From an uncultured Lutibacter sp. (GTDB taxonomy: Bacteria; Bacteroidota; Bacteroidia; Flavobacteriales; Flavobacteriaceae): a DNA stretch of 64,000 nucleotides. Below the pieces are notes generated by a model. The model did no database searches. It was not told the DNA's origin and saw only the letters and a program-made list of their open reading frames with translations. The stretch is taken from the NCBI RefSeq assembly GCF_937891065.1, contig NZ_CALAEQ010000099.1, positions 1-64,000 on the forward strand, given 5' to 3'. Positions 40,858 through 51,032 of the stretch are shown here, one piece after another; positions within the stretch are counted from its first letter, which is position 1; every line of letters starts with the position of its first letter. A program made the translations under genes and the position numbers.

Positions 40858-43620
40858 ATGGATAAGTTTTCATTTTTAAATACCGTGCATACAGGATATA
40901 TTTCCGATTTATACGACCAGTATTTAATAAATCCCGATACCTTAGAACCCAGTTGGAAAAGTTTTTTTCAAGGCTACGATTTTGCCAATGAAGAGTATTC
41001 ATTAACTGATGAAAAATCTGATTTTGAAGTTCCTGAAAATGTTTTGAAGGAATTTAAAGTGCTCGACTTAATTAATGGGTACAGAACAAGAGGGCACTTA
41101 TTTACCAAAACAAATCCAGTTCGTGAACGAAGAAAATATACACCTACACTTGCTATTGAAAACTTTGGATTGTCTGAAAAAGATTTAGACACCGTTTTTG
41201 ATGCTGGTAATATTATTGGAACAGGTAAAGCCAATTTACGCACAATAATTAAACATTTAGAAACTGTTTATTGCGATTCAATTGGTGTTGAATATATGTA
41301 TATTCGAAATCCTGAAGAAATAAAGTGGTTTCAAAAACAACTGAACAAAAACTCAAACCACCCCGATTATACGCCAGAAACAAAAAAATATGTACTGCAA
41401 AAGTTAAATCAGGCAGTCACTTTTGAAAACTTTCTGCAAACAAAATATGTAGGCCAAAAGCGTTTTTCATTAGAAGGAGGTGAAACTTTAATTCCAGCAA
41501 TGGGCGCTGTTATCCGATTGGCTGCAGAAAATTACAATGTTAAAGAGTTTGTTTTTGGGATGGCTCATAGAGGTCGTTTAAATACATTGATAAATATTTT
41601 CAGAAAACCTATCCGAGATTTATTTAACGAATTTGAAGGGAAAGATTTTGAAGAAAAAGATTTTGATGGCGATGTAAAATATCATTTAGGATTAACCATT
41701 ACAAAAACTTTAAAAAACAATACTGAACTGAAGATGAATTTAGTTCCAAATCCTTCTCACTTAGAAACTGTTGGACCTATTGTTGAAGGAATTGCACGTG
41801 CTAAAATAGATAAAACTTATAACGGAGATAATTCAAAAATACTTCCAATAATTGTTCATGGTGATGCTGCCATTGCAGGTCAAGGATTGGTGTATGAAGT
41901 TACTCAAATGAGTCAATTAAAAGGTTATTCAACGGGCGGAACCATTCATATTGTAGTAAATAATCAAATTGGCTTTACCACCAATTATTTAGATGCACGC
42001 TCAAGTACATACTGTACAGATGTTGCAAAAGTAACTTTATCGCCTGTTTTACACGTAAATGCTGACGATGTGGAAGCCGTTACACATGCTGTAGAAATTG
42101 CACTTAATTTTAGAATGCAATTCAAAAGAGATATTTTTATTGATTTATTGGGTTATAGAAAATACGGTCATAATGAAGGTGATGAACCTCGTTTTACACA
42201 ACCTAAATTATACAAAGCAATTTCAAAGCATTCAAACCCAAGAGATATTTATGCTGAAAAATTAATAGCTGAAGGTGTAATTGACACTTCTTATTTAAAT
42301 AAATCTATTGAAGAATTCAAAAATTTATTAGAAGAGGAATATAACGAATCAAAAAAAATTGATAGTTCTAAAGTACGTGAATTTATGCAAGATACTTGGG
42401 AAGGTTTTACTAGAAAAGACCTTGATTCTATGCTAATTTCAGAAAATACAACGTATCCAAAATCCAAATTAGAAACTATTGCGAAAATTGTTTCAACGGT
42501 ACCCCAAGGTGTTAAGTTTTTACGTAAAGCAGAGAAAATTTTACGAGACAGAAACAACATGGTTTTTGAAACCAATAAAATTGATTGGGGAATGGGTGAA
42601 ACCTTAGCCTACGGAAGTTTATTGCAAGAAGGTTTTGATGTTCGTATTTCTGGTCAGGATGTTGAACGTGGTACATTTAGCCATCGTCACGCAATTTTAC
42701 GTGATGAAATTTCAGAAGAACGTATCAACTTATTAAATACAATTAGTGACAAACAAGGTAAAATGGAAATTTACAATTCCTTATTATCTGAATATGGTGT
42801 GCTTGGTTTTGACTACGGTTATGCAATGGCAAACCCAAATTCGTTAACCATTTGGGAAGCCCAATTTGGAGATTTTAGTAACGGTGCACAAATTATTTTC
42901 GACCAATATATGTCGGCTGCTGAAGATAAATGGAAACTACAAAATGGTATTGTAGTATTGCTTCCTCACGGTTATGAAGGTCAAGGATCTGAACATTCAT
43001 CAGCTCGTATGGAACGTTTTTTACAATTATGCGCTATAGACAATATGAATATCGCAGATTGTTCAACTCCCGCAAATTTTTATCATTTGTTACGCCGACA
43101 AATGAAACGAGATTTCAGAAAACCATTAATTGTATTTACACCCAAAAGTTTATTGCGTCACCCTTTAGCAACTTCAACATTAGAAGAGTTTTCCGAAGGA
43201 AGTTTTCAAGAAGTAATTGATGATATCATAGAACCTGAAAATGTAATTAAATTAGTATTTTGCACTGGTAAATTCTATTACGATTTATTAGCCGAACGTA
43301 CCAATTTAGATAGAAATGATATTGCTTTAGTGAGAATTGAACAATTATTCCCTTTACATTTAGAAAAATTAAAAGAAGTTATTAATAGATATCCAAACGT
43401 AAAAAATTATGTTTGGGCACAAGAAGAACCTGAAAATATGGGCGCATGGAGTTTTATGCTGCAACGTTTTAGATTGGTACATTTAGAGGTTGCATCACAA
43501 CCTTTTTATGCAGTTCCAGCAGCAGGTTCAGCAGCAAGATTTAAAAGAAGACACCAACGTGTTATTGATAATGTATTTGAAACGAGCAAAACAAATTTTG
43601 ACTCAAATGAAAATATTTAA
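40858..43620 (+). CDS. sucA: 2-oxoglutarate dehydrogenase E1 component
   Basis: 'FGMAHRGRLNTLINIFRKP', 'IIVHGDAAIAGQGLVYEVTQMS', 'GHNEGDEPRFTQP', 'LLPHGYEGQGSEHSSARMERFLQL'. Confidence 0.98.
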   Translation: MDKFSFLNTVHTGYISDLYDQYLINPDTLEPSWKSFFQGYDFANEEYSLTDEKSDFEVPENVLKEFKVLDLINGYRTRGHLFTKTNPVRERRKYTPTLAIENFGLSEKDLDTVFDAGNIIGTGKANLRTIIKHLETVYCDSIGVEYMYIRNPEEIKWFQKQLNKNSNHPDYTPETKKYVLQKLNQAVTFENFLQTKYVGQKRFSLEGGETLIPAMGAVIRLAAENYNVKEFVFGMAHRGRLNTLINIFRKPIRDLFNEFEGKDFEEKDFDGDVKYHLGLTITKTLKNNTELKMNLVPNPSHLETVGPIVEGIARAKIDKTYNGDNSKILPIIVHGDAAIAGQGLVYEVTQMSQLKGYSTGGTIHIVVNNQIGFTTNYLDARSSTYCTDVAKVTLSPVLHVNADDVEAVTHAVEIALNFRMQFKRDIFIDLLGYRKYGHNEGDEPRFTQPKLYKAISKHSNPRDIYAEKLIAEGVIDTSYLNKSIEEFKNLLEEEYNESKKIDSSKVREFMQDTWEGFTRKDLDSMLISENTTYPKSKLETIAKIVSTVPQGVKFLRKAEKILRDRNNMVFETNKIDWGMGETLAYGSLLQEGFDVRISGQDVERGTFSHRHAILRDEISEERINLLNTISDKQGKMEIYNSLLSEYGVLGFDYGYAMANPNSLTIWEAQFGDFSNGAQIIFDQYMSAAEDKWKLQNGIVVLLPHGYEGQGSEHSSARMERFLQLCAIDNMNIADCSTPANFYHLLRRQMKRDFRKPLIVFTPKSLLRHPLATSTLEEFSEGSFQEVIDDIIEPENVIKLVFCTGKFYYDLLAERTNLDRNDIALVRIEQLFPLHLEKLKEVINRYPNVKNYVWAQEEPENMGAWSFMLQRFRLVHLEVASQPFYAVPAAGSAARFKRRHQRVIDNVFETSKTNFDSNENI

Positions 43621-43665
43621 TACTAACTAATAAAAATTCGTCTATAAAGACAAAAAACTAATAAG

Positions 43666-44883
43666 ATGATTTTAGAAATGAAAGTTCCCTCTCCGGGAGA
43701 ATCTATTACAGAAGTAGAAATTGCAACTTGGCTGGTTCAAGATGGAGATTACGTTGAAAAAGATCAACCAATTGCTGAAGTTGATTCAGACAAAGCAACT
43801 TTAGAATTACCGGCTGAAGAAAGTGGAATTATAACTTTAAAAGCTGAAGAAGGTGATGCTGTAGCTGTTGGTGCTGTAGTTTGTTTAATTGATTTAGACG
43901 GGAAAAAACCTATAGGAACAGCTACTAAAGAAGTGAAAACAGAATCGCCGAAAGCAGTTGAAAAGAAAGATGAATTAGTCACTTCGAGCGCAGTCGAGAA
44001 AACGTATGCTACTGGAACTACTTCACCAGCTTCAAAGAAAATTTTAGATGAAAAAGGAATTACTCCTTCCGATGTAAAAGGAACAGGGCGAGATGGAAGA
44101 ATTACTAAAGATGACGCTATAAATGCGACACCAAGTATGGGAACTCCTGTTGGTGGATCACGTAATTCTGAACGTTCAAAAATGTCTATGCTTCGTAGAA
44201 AAGTAGCACAACGATTGGTTGCTGTGAAAAATGAAACTGCTATGCTTACTACTTTTAATGAAGTAGATATGAAACCAATTTTTGATTTAAGAAAAGAATA
44301 TAAAGACGATTTTAAAGCAAAACATGGTGTTAGCCTTGGGTTTATGAGTTTCTTCACATTAGCAGTTGTTAGAGCTTTAGAATTGTACCCAGATGTAAAT
44401 TCAATGTTAGATGGCGATTATAAAATTTTACACGACTTTAAGGATATTTCAATTGCAGTTTCTGGACCAAAAGGTTTAATGGTTCCTGTAATTAGAAATG
44501 CTGAAAATTTAACATTTAGAGGTGTTGAAAGTGAAGTAAAACGCTTAGCTATAAGAGCTCGTGACGGTCAAATTACAGTTGATGAAATGACAGGTGGAAC
44601 TTTTACAATTACTAACGGTGGTGTATTTGGCTCTATGCTATCTACACCAATTATAAACCCTCCACAAAGTGGAATTTTGGGAATGCATAATATTATTGAA
44701 AGACCAGTTGCTATTAATGGAGAGGTGGTTATTAGACCAATAATGTATGTTGCCTTATCTTACGACCATAGAGTTATTGACGGAAGAGAATCTGTTGGAT
44801 TTTTAGTGGCTGTAAAAGAAGCTTTAGAAAATCCAGTTGAAATATTATTAAATAATGATATTAAAAAAGGGTTAGAATTATAG
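43666..44883 (+). CDS. sucB: Dihydrolipoamide succinyltransferase (E2 of 2-oxoglutarate dehydrogenase)
   Basis: Lipoyl domain '[17 protein letters not shown]', E3-binding '[14 protein letters not shown]'-like segment, catalytic '[16 protein letters not shown]'. Confidence 0.97.
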   Translation: MILEMKVPSPGESITEVEIATWLVQDGDYVEKDQPIAEVDSDKATLELPAEESGIITLKAEEGDAVAVGAVVCLIDLDGKKPIGTATKEVKTESPKAVEKKDELVTSSAVEKTYATGTTSPASKKILDEKGITPSDVKGTGRDGRITKDDAINATPSMGTPVGGSRNSERSKMSMLRRKVAQRLVAVKNETAMLTTFNEVDMKPIFDLRKEYKDDFKAKHGVSLGFMSFFTLAVVRALELYPDVNSMLDGDYKILHDFKDISIAVSGPKGLMVPVIRNAENLTFRGVESEVKRLAIRARDGQITVDEMTGGTFTITNGGVFGSMLSTPIINPPQSGILGMHNIIERPVAINGEVVIRPIMYVALSYDHRVIDGRESVGFLVAVKEALENPVEILLNNDIKKGLEL

Positions 44884-44908
44884 AAAATAATACTCTTTAA
44901 AAATATTT

Positions 44909-44940
44909 AAAAAGCCAGGCAAAATTGTCTGGCTTTTTTT
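44909..44940 (+). terminator. Intrinsic terminator downstream of sucB
   Basis: AAAAAGCCAGGC AAAATT GTCTGGCTTTTTTT. Confidence 0.8.
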
Positions 44941-45002
44941 TATACTTGTATGACAAAAACCCTAAAAAAACATTGGAATTATAATTCCAAATATATTTAA
45001 AT

Positions 45003-45027
45003 CCGAACAGTCCGTTCGGGTTTTTTT
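45003..45027 (+). terminator. Second short GC-rich hairpin with T-run
   Basis: CCGAAC AGTCC GTTCGG GTTTTTTT. Confidence 0.6.
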
Positions 45028-45045
45028 ATGATAAATGTCATCTTT

Positions 45046-45096
45046 ATTTAAAATGATTCTAAATAATCTTGCGTGTTATTTAGAATCATTCTAAAT
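45046..45096. promoter_or_regulatory. Two 19-bp ATTTAGAATnATTCTAAAT-type palindromes (45046-45064, 45078-45096), candidate Fur-family operators
   Basis: ATTTAAAAT-G-ATTCTAAAT and ATTTAGAAT-C-ATTCTAAAT, centres 32 bp apart, upstream of the His-rich protein and TonB receptor genes. Confidence 0.6.
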
Positions 45097-45120
45097 TTGT
45101 ATTTCGATTTAAGAAACAGA

Positions 45121-45492
45121 ATGAAATTCTTTAGAAATAGCCTTGTCATAAAATTCTTAAGCTTATTAAGTTTAAGTATTCTACTATTGAGTATTATTAA
45201 CCGAAGTGTTTATTTACATTCTCATCAACTTGGAAGTGGTGAAATAGTAATTCACGCACATCCATTTAATCAGCAAGAAGATAATGCCCCTTTAAAATCT
45301 CATAAGCATACCTCCCTAGAGTATTTAGTATTTAAAACTTTTAATATTTTTACAACCATTATCCTTTTATTTATATTAGCTACTTTTATAGCGGCAGCTT
45401 CTGTTAAAAGATTTGTTTTAAAAACTTTAATCAGGCAGTTTTATTTTCATTATAAACAAAACAAATCTCCACCTATTTTAAATAGTATTTAG
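45121..45492 (+). CDS. Small His-rich membrane protein (start corrected from 45073)
   Basis: 'MKFFRNSLVIKFLSLLSLSILLLSIINRSVYLHSHQLGSGEIVIHAHPFNQQ...SHKHT'; the track start at 45073 lies inside the operator region. Confidence 0.7.
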   Translation: MKFFRNSLVIKFLSLLSLSILLLSIINRSVYLHSHQLGSGEIVIHAHPFNQQEDNAPLKSHKHTSLEYLVFKTFNIFTTIILLFILATFIAAASVKRFVLKTLIRQFYFHYKQNKSPPILNSI

Positions 45493-45529
45493 TACATCAA
45501 AGAGTAATAACAACTATTTAAAATATATA

Positions 45530-47905
45530 ATGAAAAGAATTACATTAATTCTAATAAACATAATGTTTATTAGTCAATCAATTATTGCACAAGACAGTAA
45601 TAAAAATGCTAGCATTACAGGAAAAACAACAAGCAATGGTATTGGAATTCCGTATGTTTCAATCTTTTTAAAAGGGACAACAATTGGAACTTCAACAAAT
45701 GAAAAAGCCGAATTCAATCTTTCAAATTTAATCCCTGGCTTGTATACCATTCAAATACAAGCTGTTGGATTTAAACCTTTTGAACAAAATATTGAGCTAC
45801 AAAACAATGAAAATAAACATATAAACATTGAACTTGAAACAGACGTTTTAGGCTTAGAAGAAGTTGTGGTGACAGGTAATAGAGCTAGAATTATGCGTAA
45901 AAAAGCGTCTTCAATTGTAAACGTAATAAACAGTAACATTTTCAGTTCAACTCAATCAGTAACCTTAAGTGAAGGTTTGAATTTTTGCTCTGGATTAAGA
46001 ATGGAAAACGATTGTCAGAACTGTGGGTTTAGTCAAGTTAGAATGAACGGATTAGAAGGCCCTTATTCTCAAATACTAATTAATAGTAGACCCATTTTTA
46101 GCGGTTTAGCAGGTGTGTATGGTTTAGAGCTAATTCCATCAAATATGATTGAAAAAGTTGAAATCATTCGCGGTGGTGGTTCTGCTTTGTATGGCGGAAA
46201 TGCAATAGCTGGAACCATAAACATATTGCTAAAAGATCCTATTCAAAATTCTTTTGAAATTGGAGTAAACAACTCTTTTATTGGAGTTGGTCTAGATGAT
46301 TCGAATGCTACAGCAACAGATTACTCATTAAACTTTAACGCAACTGTTGTTGGAAAAAATGAACAAAGTGGTGTTGCCATTTATGGTTTTAATAGAGAAC
46401 GAAAACCTTTTGATGCTAATGGAGATTCCTATTCAGAAATTGCCCTGCTAAAAAATATTACGTTAGGTTCAAGAATGTTTCATAAGTTAGGCACAAAAGC
46501 AAAAGTTTCGTTAGATTTTTTCCATATAAATGAAGAAAGGAGAGGTGGAAATAAATTTAACCTGCCAAATCATGAAGCTGATATTTCTGAAGCTTTAGAA
46601 CATAATTTAACAACTGCTGCATTTACATTTGAGCAATATTATAGAAACAATGATTTATTTTCAGTTTTTGGTGCTGTTCAAAAAATTAATCGTGATTCTT
46701 ATTATGGTGCCGAAAAATCTTTAAGCGATTATGGAAACACAAAGGATGTAATGATTAACACAGGAATTCAATACAATGCAAAATTCAACTCTTCTGATTT
46801 AGTTGTAGGAATTGAAGATACACATTCAATATTAAAGGACATAAAACTTGGGTATTTAGATCTTAACAATGCACTAATTGTTGATAATAAAATTGTTTCA
46901 ATTCCACATACTAACAGTACAACTATTTCAAATCAGAAAATGAATTCGCTTGGGTTGTTTTCTCAATACGATATAAGAATAAATAAACTAAAACTATCTT
47001 TAGGAGCTCGTATAGATAATTATACTATTGAAGATAAAGAAAGTAATGCTGCTAAAAAAACAGGCAATGTATTTAGTCCTCGTATTAATTTTTTATATGA
47101 CATTCGCGCAGATTTCCAAGCAAGGTTCAGTTATTCAGGAGGATATAGAGCGCCTCAAATTTTTGATGAAGATTTACATATTGAATCATCAGGATCGAGA
47201 AAAGTTATACATGTAAACGATGCTGATTTAAAACAAGAAACTAGCGATAGCTTTATGGCTTCATTAGATTATAATACAACATTTGGATCAACAAGTTTTG
47301 GATTTTTAGTTGAAGGGTTTTATACAAAATTAAACAATCCGTTTACCAATGAATATTCAGCACCAAATGAAGATGGCATAGTAATTTACAATAGAATAAA
47401 TGCTTCTGAAGGTGCATTTGTTCAGGGAATTAATTTGGAGTTGAACTACGTTCCGATTGCTGTATTAAAATTTAAAGGAGGGTTTACTTCCCAAAAAAGC
47501 AAGTACGTAAAAGCACAAGAATTTGATGAAAAAAACTTTTTTAGAACTCCTGAAAATTACGGGTTTTTCACCATAGACTGGGAGCCATCAGATAGCTGGT
47601 GTATTATTGGAACTGGAACATATACAGGAAAAATGTTAATCCCATATTTTGGGACTACAATTCCCAATCCTAAAGAAGGAATACTTAAAAACTCTGGAAC
47701 TTTTTTTGATGCAGGTTTAAAAATAACCAAAATATTAAAGTTAGCACATAATAATCTAGAAATATCAAGCGGAATTAAAAATATATTCAATTCGTATCAA
47801 GAAGATTTTGATATAGGAATTGACAGAGATCCAGCCTATGTATACGGACCAATGACACCTAGAACTATATATTTTGGATTAAAATTTGGAAATATTTTAA
47901 ACTAA
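45530..47905 (+). CDS. TonB-dependent receptor (FecA/CirA-like) with N-terminal carboxypeptidase-regulatory-like domain
   Basis: Signal peptide; 'CQNCGFSQVRMNGLEGPYSQILINSRPIFSGLAGVYGLELIPSNMIEKVEIIRGGGSALYGGNAIAGTINI'. Confidence 0.94.
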   Translation: MKRITLILINIMFISQSIIAQDSNKNASITGKTTSNGIGIPYVSIFLKGTTIGTSTNEKAEFNLSNLIPGLYTIQIQAVGFKPFEQNIELQNNENKHINIELETDVLGLEEVVVTGNRARIMRKKASSIVNVINSNIFSSTQSVTLSEGLNFCSGLRMENDCQNCGFSQVRMNGLEGPYSQILINSRPIFSGLAGVYGLELIPSNMIEKVEIIRGGGSALYGGNAIAGTINILLKDPIQNSFEIGVNNSFIGVGLDDSNATATDYSLNFNATVVGKNEQSGVAIYGFNRERKPFDANGDSYSEIALLKNITLGSRMFHKLGTKAKVSLDFFHINEERRGGNKFNLPNHEADISEALEHNLTTAAFTFEQYYRNNDLFSVFGAVQKINRDSYYGAEKSLSDYGNTKDVMINTGIQYNAKFNSSDLVVGIEDTHSILKDIKLGYLDLNNALIVDNKIVSIPHTNSTTISNQKMNSLGLFSQYDIRINKLKLSLGARIDNYTIEDKESNAAKKTGNVFSPRINFLYDIRADFQARFSYSGGYRAPQIFDEDLHIESSGSRKVIHVNDADLKQETSDSFMASLDYNTTFGSTSFGFLVEGFYTKLNNPFTNEYSAPNEDGIVIYNRINASEGAFVQGINLELNYVPIAVLKFKGGFTSQKSKYVKAQEFDEKNFFRTPENYGFFTIDWEPSDSWCIIGTGTYTGKMLIPYFGTTIPNPKEGILKNSGTFFDAGLKITKILKLAHNNLEISSGIKNIFNSYQEDFDIGIDRDPAYVYGPMTPRTIYFGLKFGNILN

Positions 47906-47934
47906 ACTCTTTATTTAGATAATAGCTAATTTAT

Positions 47935-47972
47935 AATAAAGAAGTCGAACCTAGCGATTCGGCTTCTTTATT
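47935..47972. terminator. Bidirectional terminator between convergent genes
   Basis: TAATAAAGAAGTCGAA ... TTCGGCTTCTTTATTA (one G-U). Confidence 0.75.
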
Positions 47973-48025
47973 ATGAATTTGTTTACTTATTTAATGGGTC
48001 TTCGTAAATCTTAAATTTAGGGCTT

Positions 48026-48382
48026 TCATAACAGCTGATTATCAGCGTTATGAGATTTACAAATAAATTCAAAGTGATCAACTTTACAATTTTTAAGATA
48101 GCCTCTTTTTTTTAACTTAAAAATTAGCTTTTTTAAGTACACACATTTATTTTTATAATCTATTTTTACTTTACCCTTTTCAAGAATATCAGCCCCAATA
48201 ATTCCATCAACAGCTTTAGCTTTATACTCTATTAACGCAGTATTTATGTAGGTTAAATCCAACAATACTAAACTGAACTTTTCATAATTCCAATCTTTAA
48301 ATTTAAAAAGAATGCTATTTAATCTGATGTAGTAGTTATTTCGATTAAATTCAACGTTTTTTAAAAAGAAAATAGCCAGCAA
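48026..48382 (-). pseudogene. N-terminally truncated retropepsin-like aspartic protease fragment
   Basis: 'LVLLDLTYINTALIEYKAKAVDGIIGADILEKGKVKIDYKNKCVYLKK' matches the C-terminal half of flavobacterial clan AA proteases; no DTGA-type catalytic motif; overlaps the 3' end of the CHAT gene. Confidence 0.6.
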
Positions 48383-51026
48383 TTAAAAACAAACCAACAA
48401 TTAAAAACCACATAAAATTAAAGTTTTTATTTTGATGTGAACTAACTTCGCCAATGTATATAAAACTAGCCCAATAATATGGTGATTTTTTACTGACTGA
48501 AATAGATTCATTATTTAAATAAGATAATTTGGCCGTATGCAAAGCTTCAGATTTATTTCCTGTTTTCTTATAATTTTTATAAAATTCAGACATTAATTCC
48601 TCGGTAGATTTATCATTTACTTTCCATAAAGAAACTAGTAAATTTTTTACGCCGGCGTAAGAAAAACCACGAGCTAAACTCATTGCGCCTTCACCCTTTC
48701 TTAAAGTGCCTAAACCAGTTTCACAGGCACTTAAAACTAATAAATCTGTTTTGAAATTATACCCATAAATTTCAGGTAAATATAATGTTTCATTATAAAA
48801 TTCAATAGCAGGTGGTGTATAATAATTTCCTGAAGTTGCATGAGTTGATAAATGAATAATAGAATAATTTTTAGCTAGTTGATTAAATGCTTTTTTTGTT
48901 GCTTTTTGCTTTAATAAAAATGCTCCATCAATACTATTTTCAATACTATTTGCTTCTTGCAATGTGTAATTAAGTTCTGATAAATCACGATAATTTTTTT
49001 CGAAAACAGGGAAAAAGCCTATAAAATTTTCTTTTCCCTTTCCTACAACTTTAGAATCCTGTATTAAAATTGATGCTGAATAAGCATAACTTATATTGCT
49101 TTTTTTGAGTAAATATGGTAAATTTTCAAAGTTAGTGATTGCCGTTTTTTCAGTAATTAAAGCATCAAAAGGAAGAAATGAAAATAAACCGTCAGGAACT
49201 ATAATTGTGTTTTTACTTAGCTCTTTTGAGAATAAATTTTTATACAATTGAAATCCTAATGAAGTATATTTAGTAACATTATTTTGTAAATCACTTCCTC
49301 TACTATTAGCAAACAAATTTAAAAACTCTGAAATTTGAGTATTAAATTCATCTTCTTTTACAATCTTATCTAATTTAGGTGCTATTCCTTTTGAAATTGA
49401 AAAGACATAAACATTTTCTTTTCCATCAAAAAATTCAATTAATTGTTCGTTTTTTCTTAATAGTTTTTCTTCAATGGTTTTGAATGAAATTAAACTATCA
49501 TTTTTCACAGTTAAGGTTGGATATTTTGCATTAATTTCCTGTTTTAACAATTGCAACTCATTAAAAACAATTGCACGTTTATTTGTTAAATCTGCTAATA
49601 AATGTATCGATGCTTTTTCTCCTTTTAATTCTTCAATAGTAATCCTTTTATTAAGTTGTGATTTATTAAACAGCAACTGATTTTCAATCACAAATAAACT
49701 ATCATTTTTAATTTTAGACTTTTGAAAAGCAGTTTCTTTTGCTTCTAATAACACAACCGATTTGGATTGTTCAGCAAACTGAAATGCCTTTTCAATCCAA
49801 TTTATATTATTAGTTTGTTGATATAATTCGTAACACAAATCAATACAATTTTCACTTCTATTTCTATTTTCTTGTTGTTGAATTAATTTCGAATTCTGAC
49901 TTAAAAAAGAGGCTCTTAACTCATCTTCAACTTTAAAAGCTAATTCGAAATTTTTTAGTGCATTTTCAAAATCATTTTGTTGAATAAACAATAATGCTCT
50001 CCCGTCCAAAGCTTCTTTTAATGTGTTTTCAGGATAAAAATTAGTAGTCTCAGGATTTTCAAAAACTGATTTAGGATGGTACTTTGGAAGCAATACACTT
50101 AACGATTTCTGATAATAAATTAATCCATTTTCATATTGATTTATTTTACCATAAACTTCAGCAGTTTGATTGTAAATTTTAGCAACTTCTCTATCGTGTT
50201 CTCCAAATGCTTTTTGAGCATTTTTTAAAGCATTCTCAAATTGAACAATAGCGTTATCAAATTCTTGTATTTGAACAAGGCAATTTGCTAAAGTGACCTG
50301 GTTTTTAGTTAAAATTGAACTCTCATTATCAATATTAAATTTATTTGAAAGCTGTACGTTTTCTTTGGCTTTTTCAATATCATTTAAATACAAAAAATTG
50401 ATAGCCAAATCTGAATGAATTCTAGATTTTATTTCTTTTTCCTCATTTAAATTTAATGCTAAATTCAAATAATGTATCGCCTTTAAATATTCGCCTTTGG
50501 TTCTAAAAACAACTGCTAAATTTGAATAACCTGCAATTATTTGAGTGGTATTATTTTCTTTTTGAGCTTTTTCAATCGTAATTTTTAAAATATCTTCAGC
50601 TCTATCTATATCGCCCAAACGTGTGTAATTATTAGCTAGTGGTTTTAAACAAAATTCAATAATATCAAATTGAATATCTCCTTTTTTATAAAATGAAAAT
50701 GCGTTTTCATATTGAAATATAGACTGGTTTATAAACCCAAATTGCTTTAAATAAAAAGCGTAATTAATATGTAAATAAAGTTGTGCAGTTTTTTCTTTAT
50801 TATTTGTTGGAGTTCGCCATAAATTAGTTGAAATCTCTTCAAATAATTTTAAATTTTTAATAGATGGATTTTTCGCATACTCATCAAGTTGGGCATAAAT
50901 AAATTCAGAAAAATTATCTTGCTGTTTTAATGAATCTAACCTTACTTTAAGATGAGAGTCTGTTTTTTGTGCAACTGATATAACACTAAAAAATACTAAA
51001 AATAGAATGATAACATTTTTCAGCAT
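48351..51026 (-). CDS. Exported TPR-CHAT domain protein (caspase-like), C-terminal membrane anchor
   Basis: Signal peptide; TPRs; 'YSIIHLSTHATSGNYYTPPAI' (His) and 'DLLVLSACETGLGTLRKGEGAMSLARGFSYAGVKNLLVSLWKVND' (Cys); C-terminal TM 'FMWFLIVGLFLIAGYFLFKKR'. Confidence 0.93.
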   Translation of the reverse strand: MLKNVIILFLVFFSVISVAQKTDSHLKVRLDSLKQQDNFSEFIYAQLDEYAKNPSIKNLKLFEEISTNLWRTPTNNKEKTAQLYLHINYAFYLKQFGFINQSIFQYENAFSFYKKGDIQFDIIEFCLKPLANNYTRLGDIDRAEDILKITIEKAQKENNTTQIIAGYSNLAVVFRTKGEYLKAIHYLNLALNLNEEKEIKSRIHSDLAINFLYLNDIEKAKENVQLSNKFNIDNESSILTKNQVTLANCLVQIQEFDNAIVQFENALKNAQKAFGEHDREVAKIYNQTAEVYGKINQYENGLIYYQKSLSVLLPKYHPKSVFENPETTNFYPENTLKEALDGRALLFIQQNDFENALKNFELAFKVEDELRASFLSQNSKLIQQQENRNRSENCIDLCYELYQQTNNINWIEKAFQFAEQSKSVVLLEAKETAFQKSKIKNDSLFVIENQLLFNKSQLNKRITIEELKGEKASIHLLADLTNKRAIVFNELQLLKQEINAKYPTLTVKNDSLISFKTIEEKLLRKNEQLIEFFDGKENVYVFSISKGIAPKLDKIVKEDEFNTQISEFLNLFANSRGSDLQNNVTKYTSLGFQLYKNLFSKELSKNTIIVPDGLFSFLPFDALITEKTAITNFENLPYLLKKSNISYAYSASILIQDSKVVGKGKENFIGFFPVFEKNYRDLSELNYTLQEANSIENSIDGAFLLKQKATKKAFNQLAKNYSIIHLSTHATSGNYYTPPAIEFYNETLYLPEIYGYNFKTDLLVLSACETGLGTLRKGEGAMSLARGFSYAGVKNLLVSLWKVNDKSTEELMSEFYKNYKKTGNKSEALHTAKLSYLNNESISVSKKSPYYWASFIYIGEVSSHQNKNFNFMWFLIVGLFLIAGYFLFKKR

Positions 51027-51032
51027 TGCATC

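Noticed and set aside
43764-44357. 197-aa minus-strand ORF
   Set aside because: Fully antisense to sucB; Ser/Val-rich composition typical of a shadow ORF.
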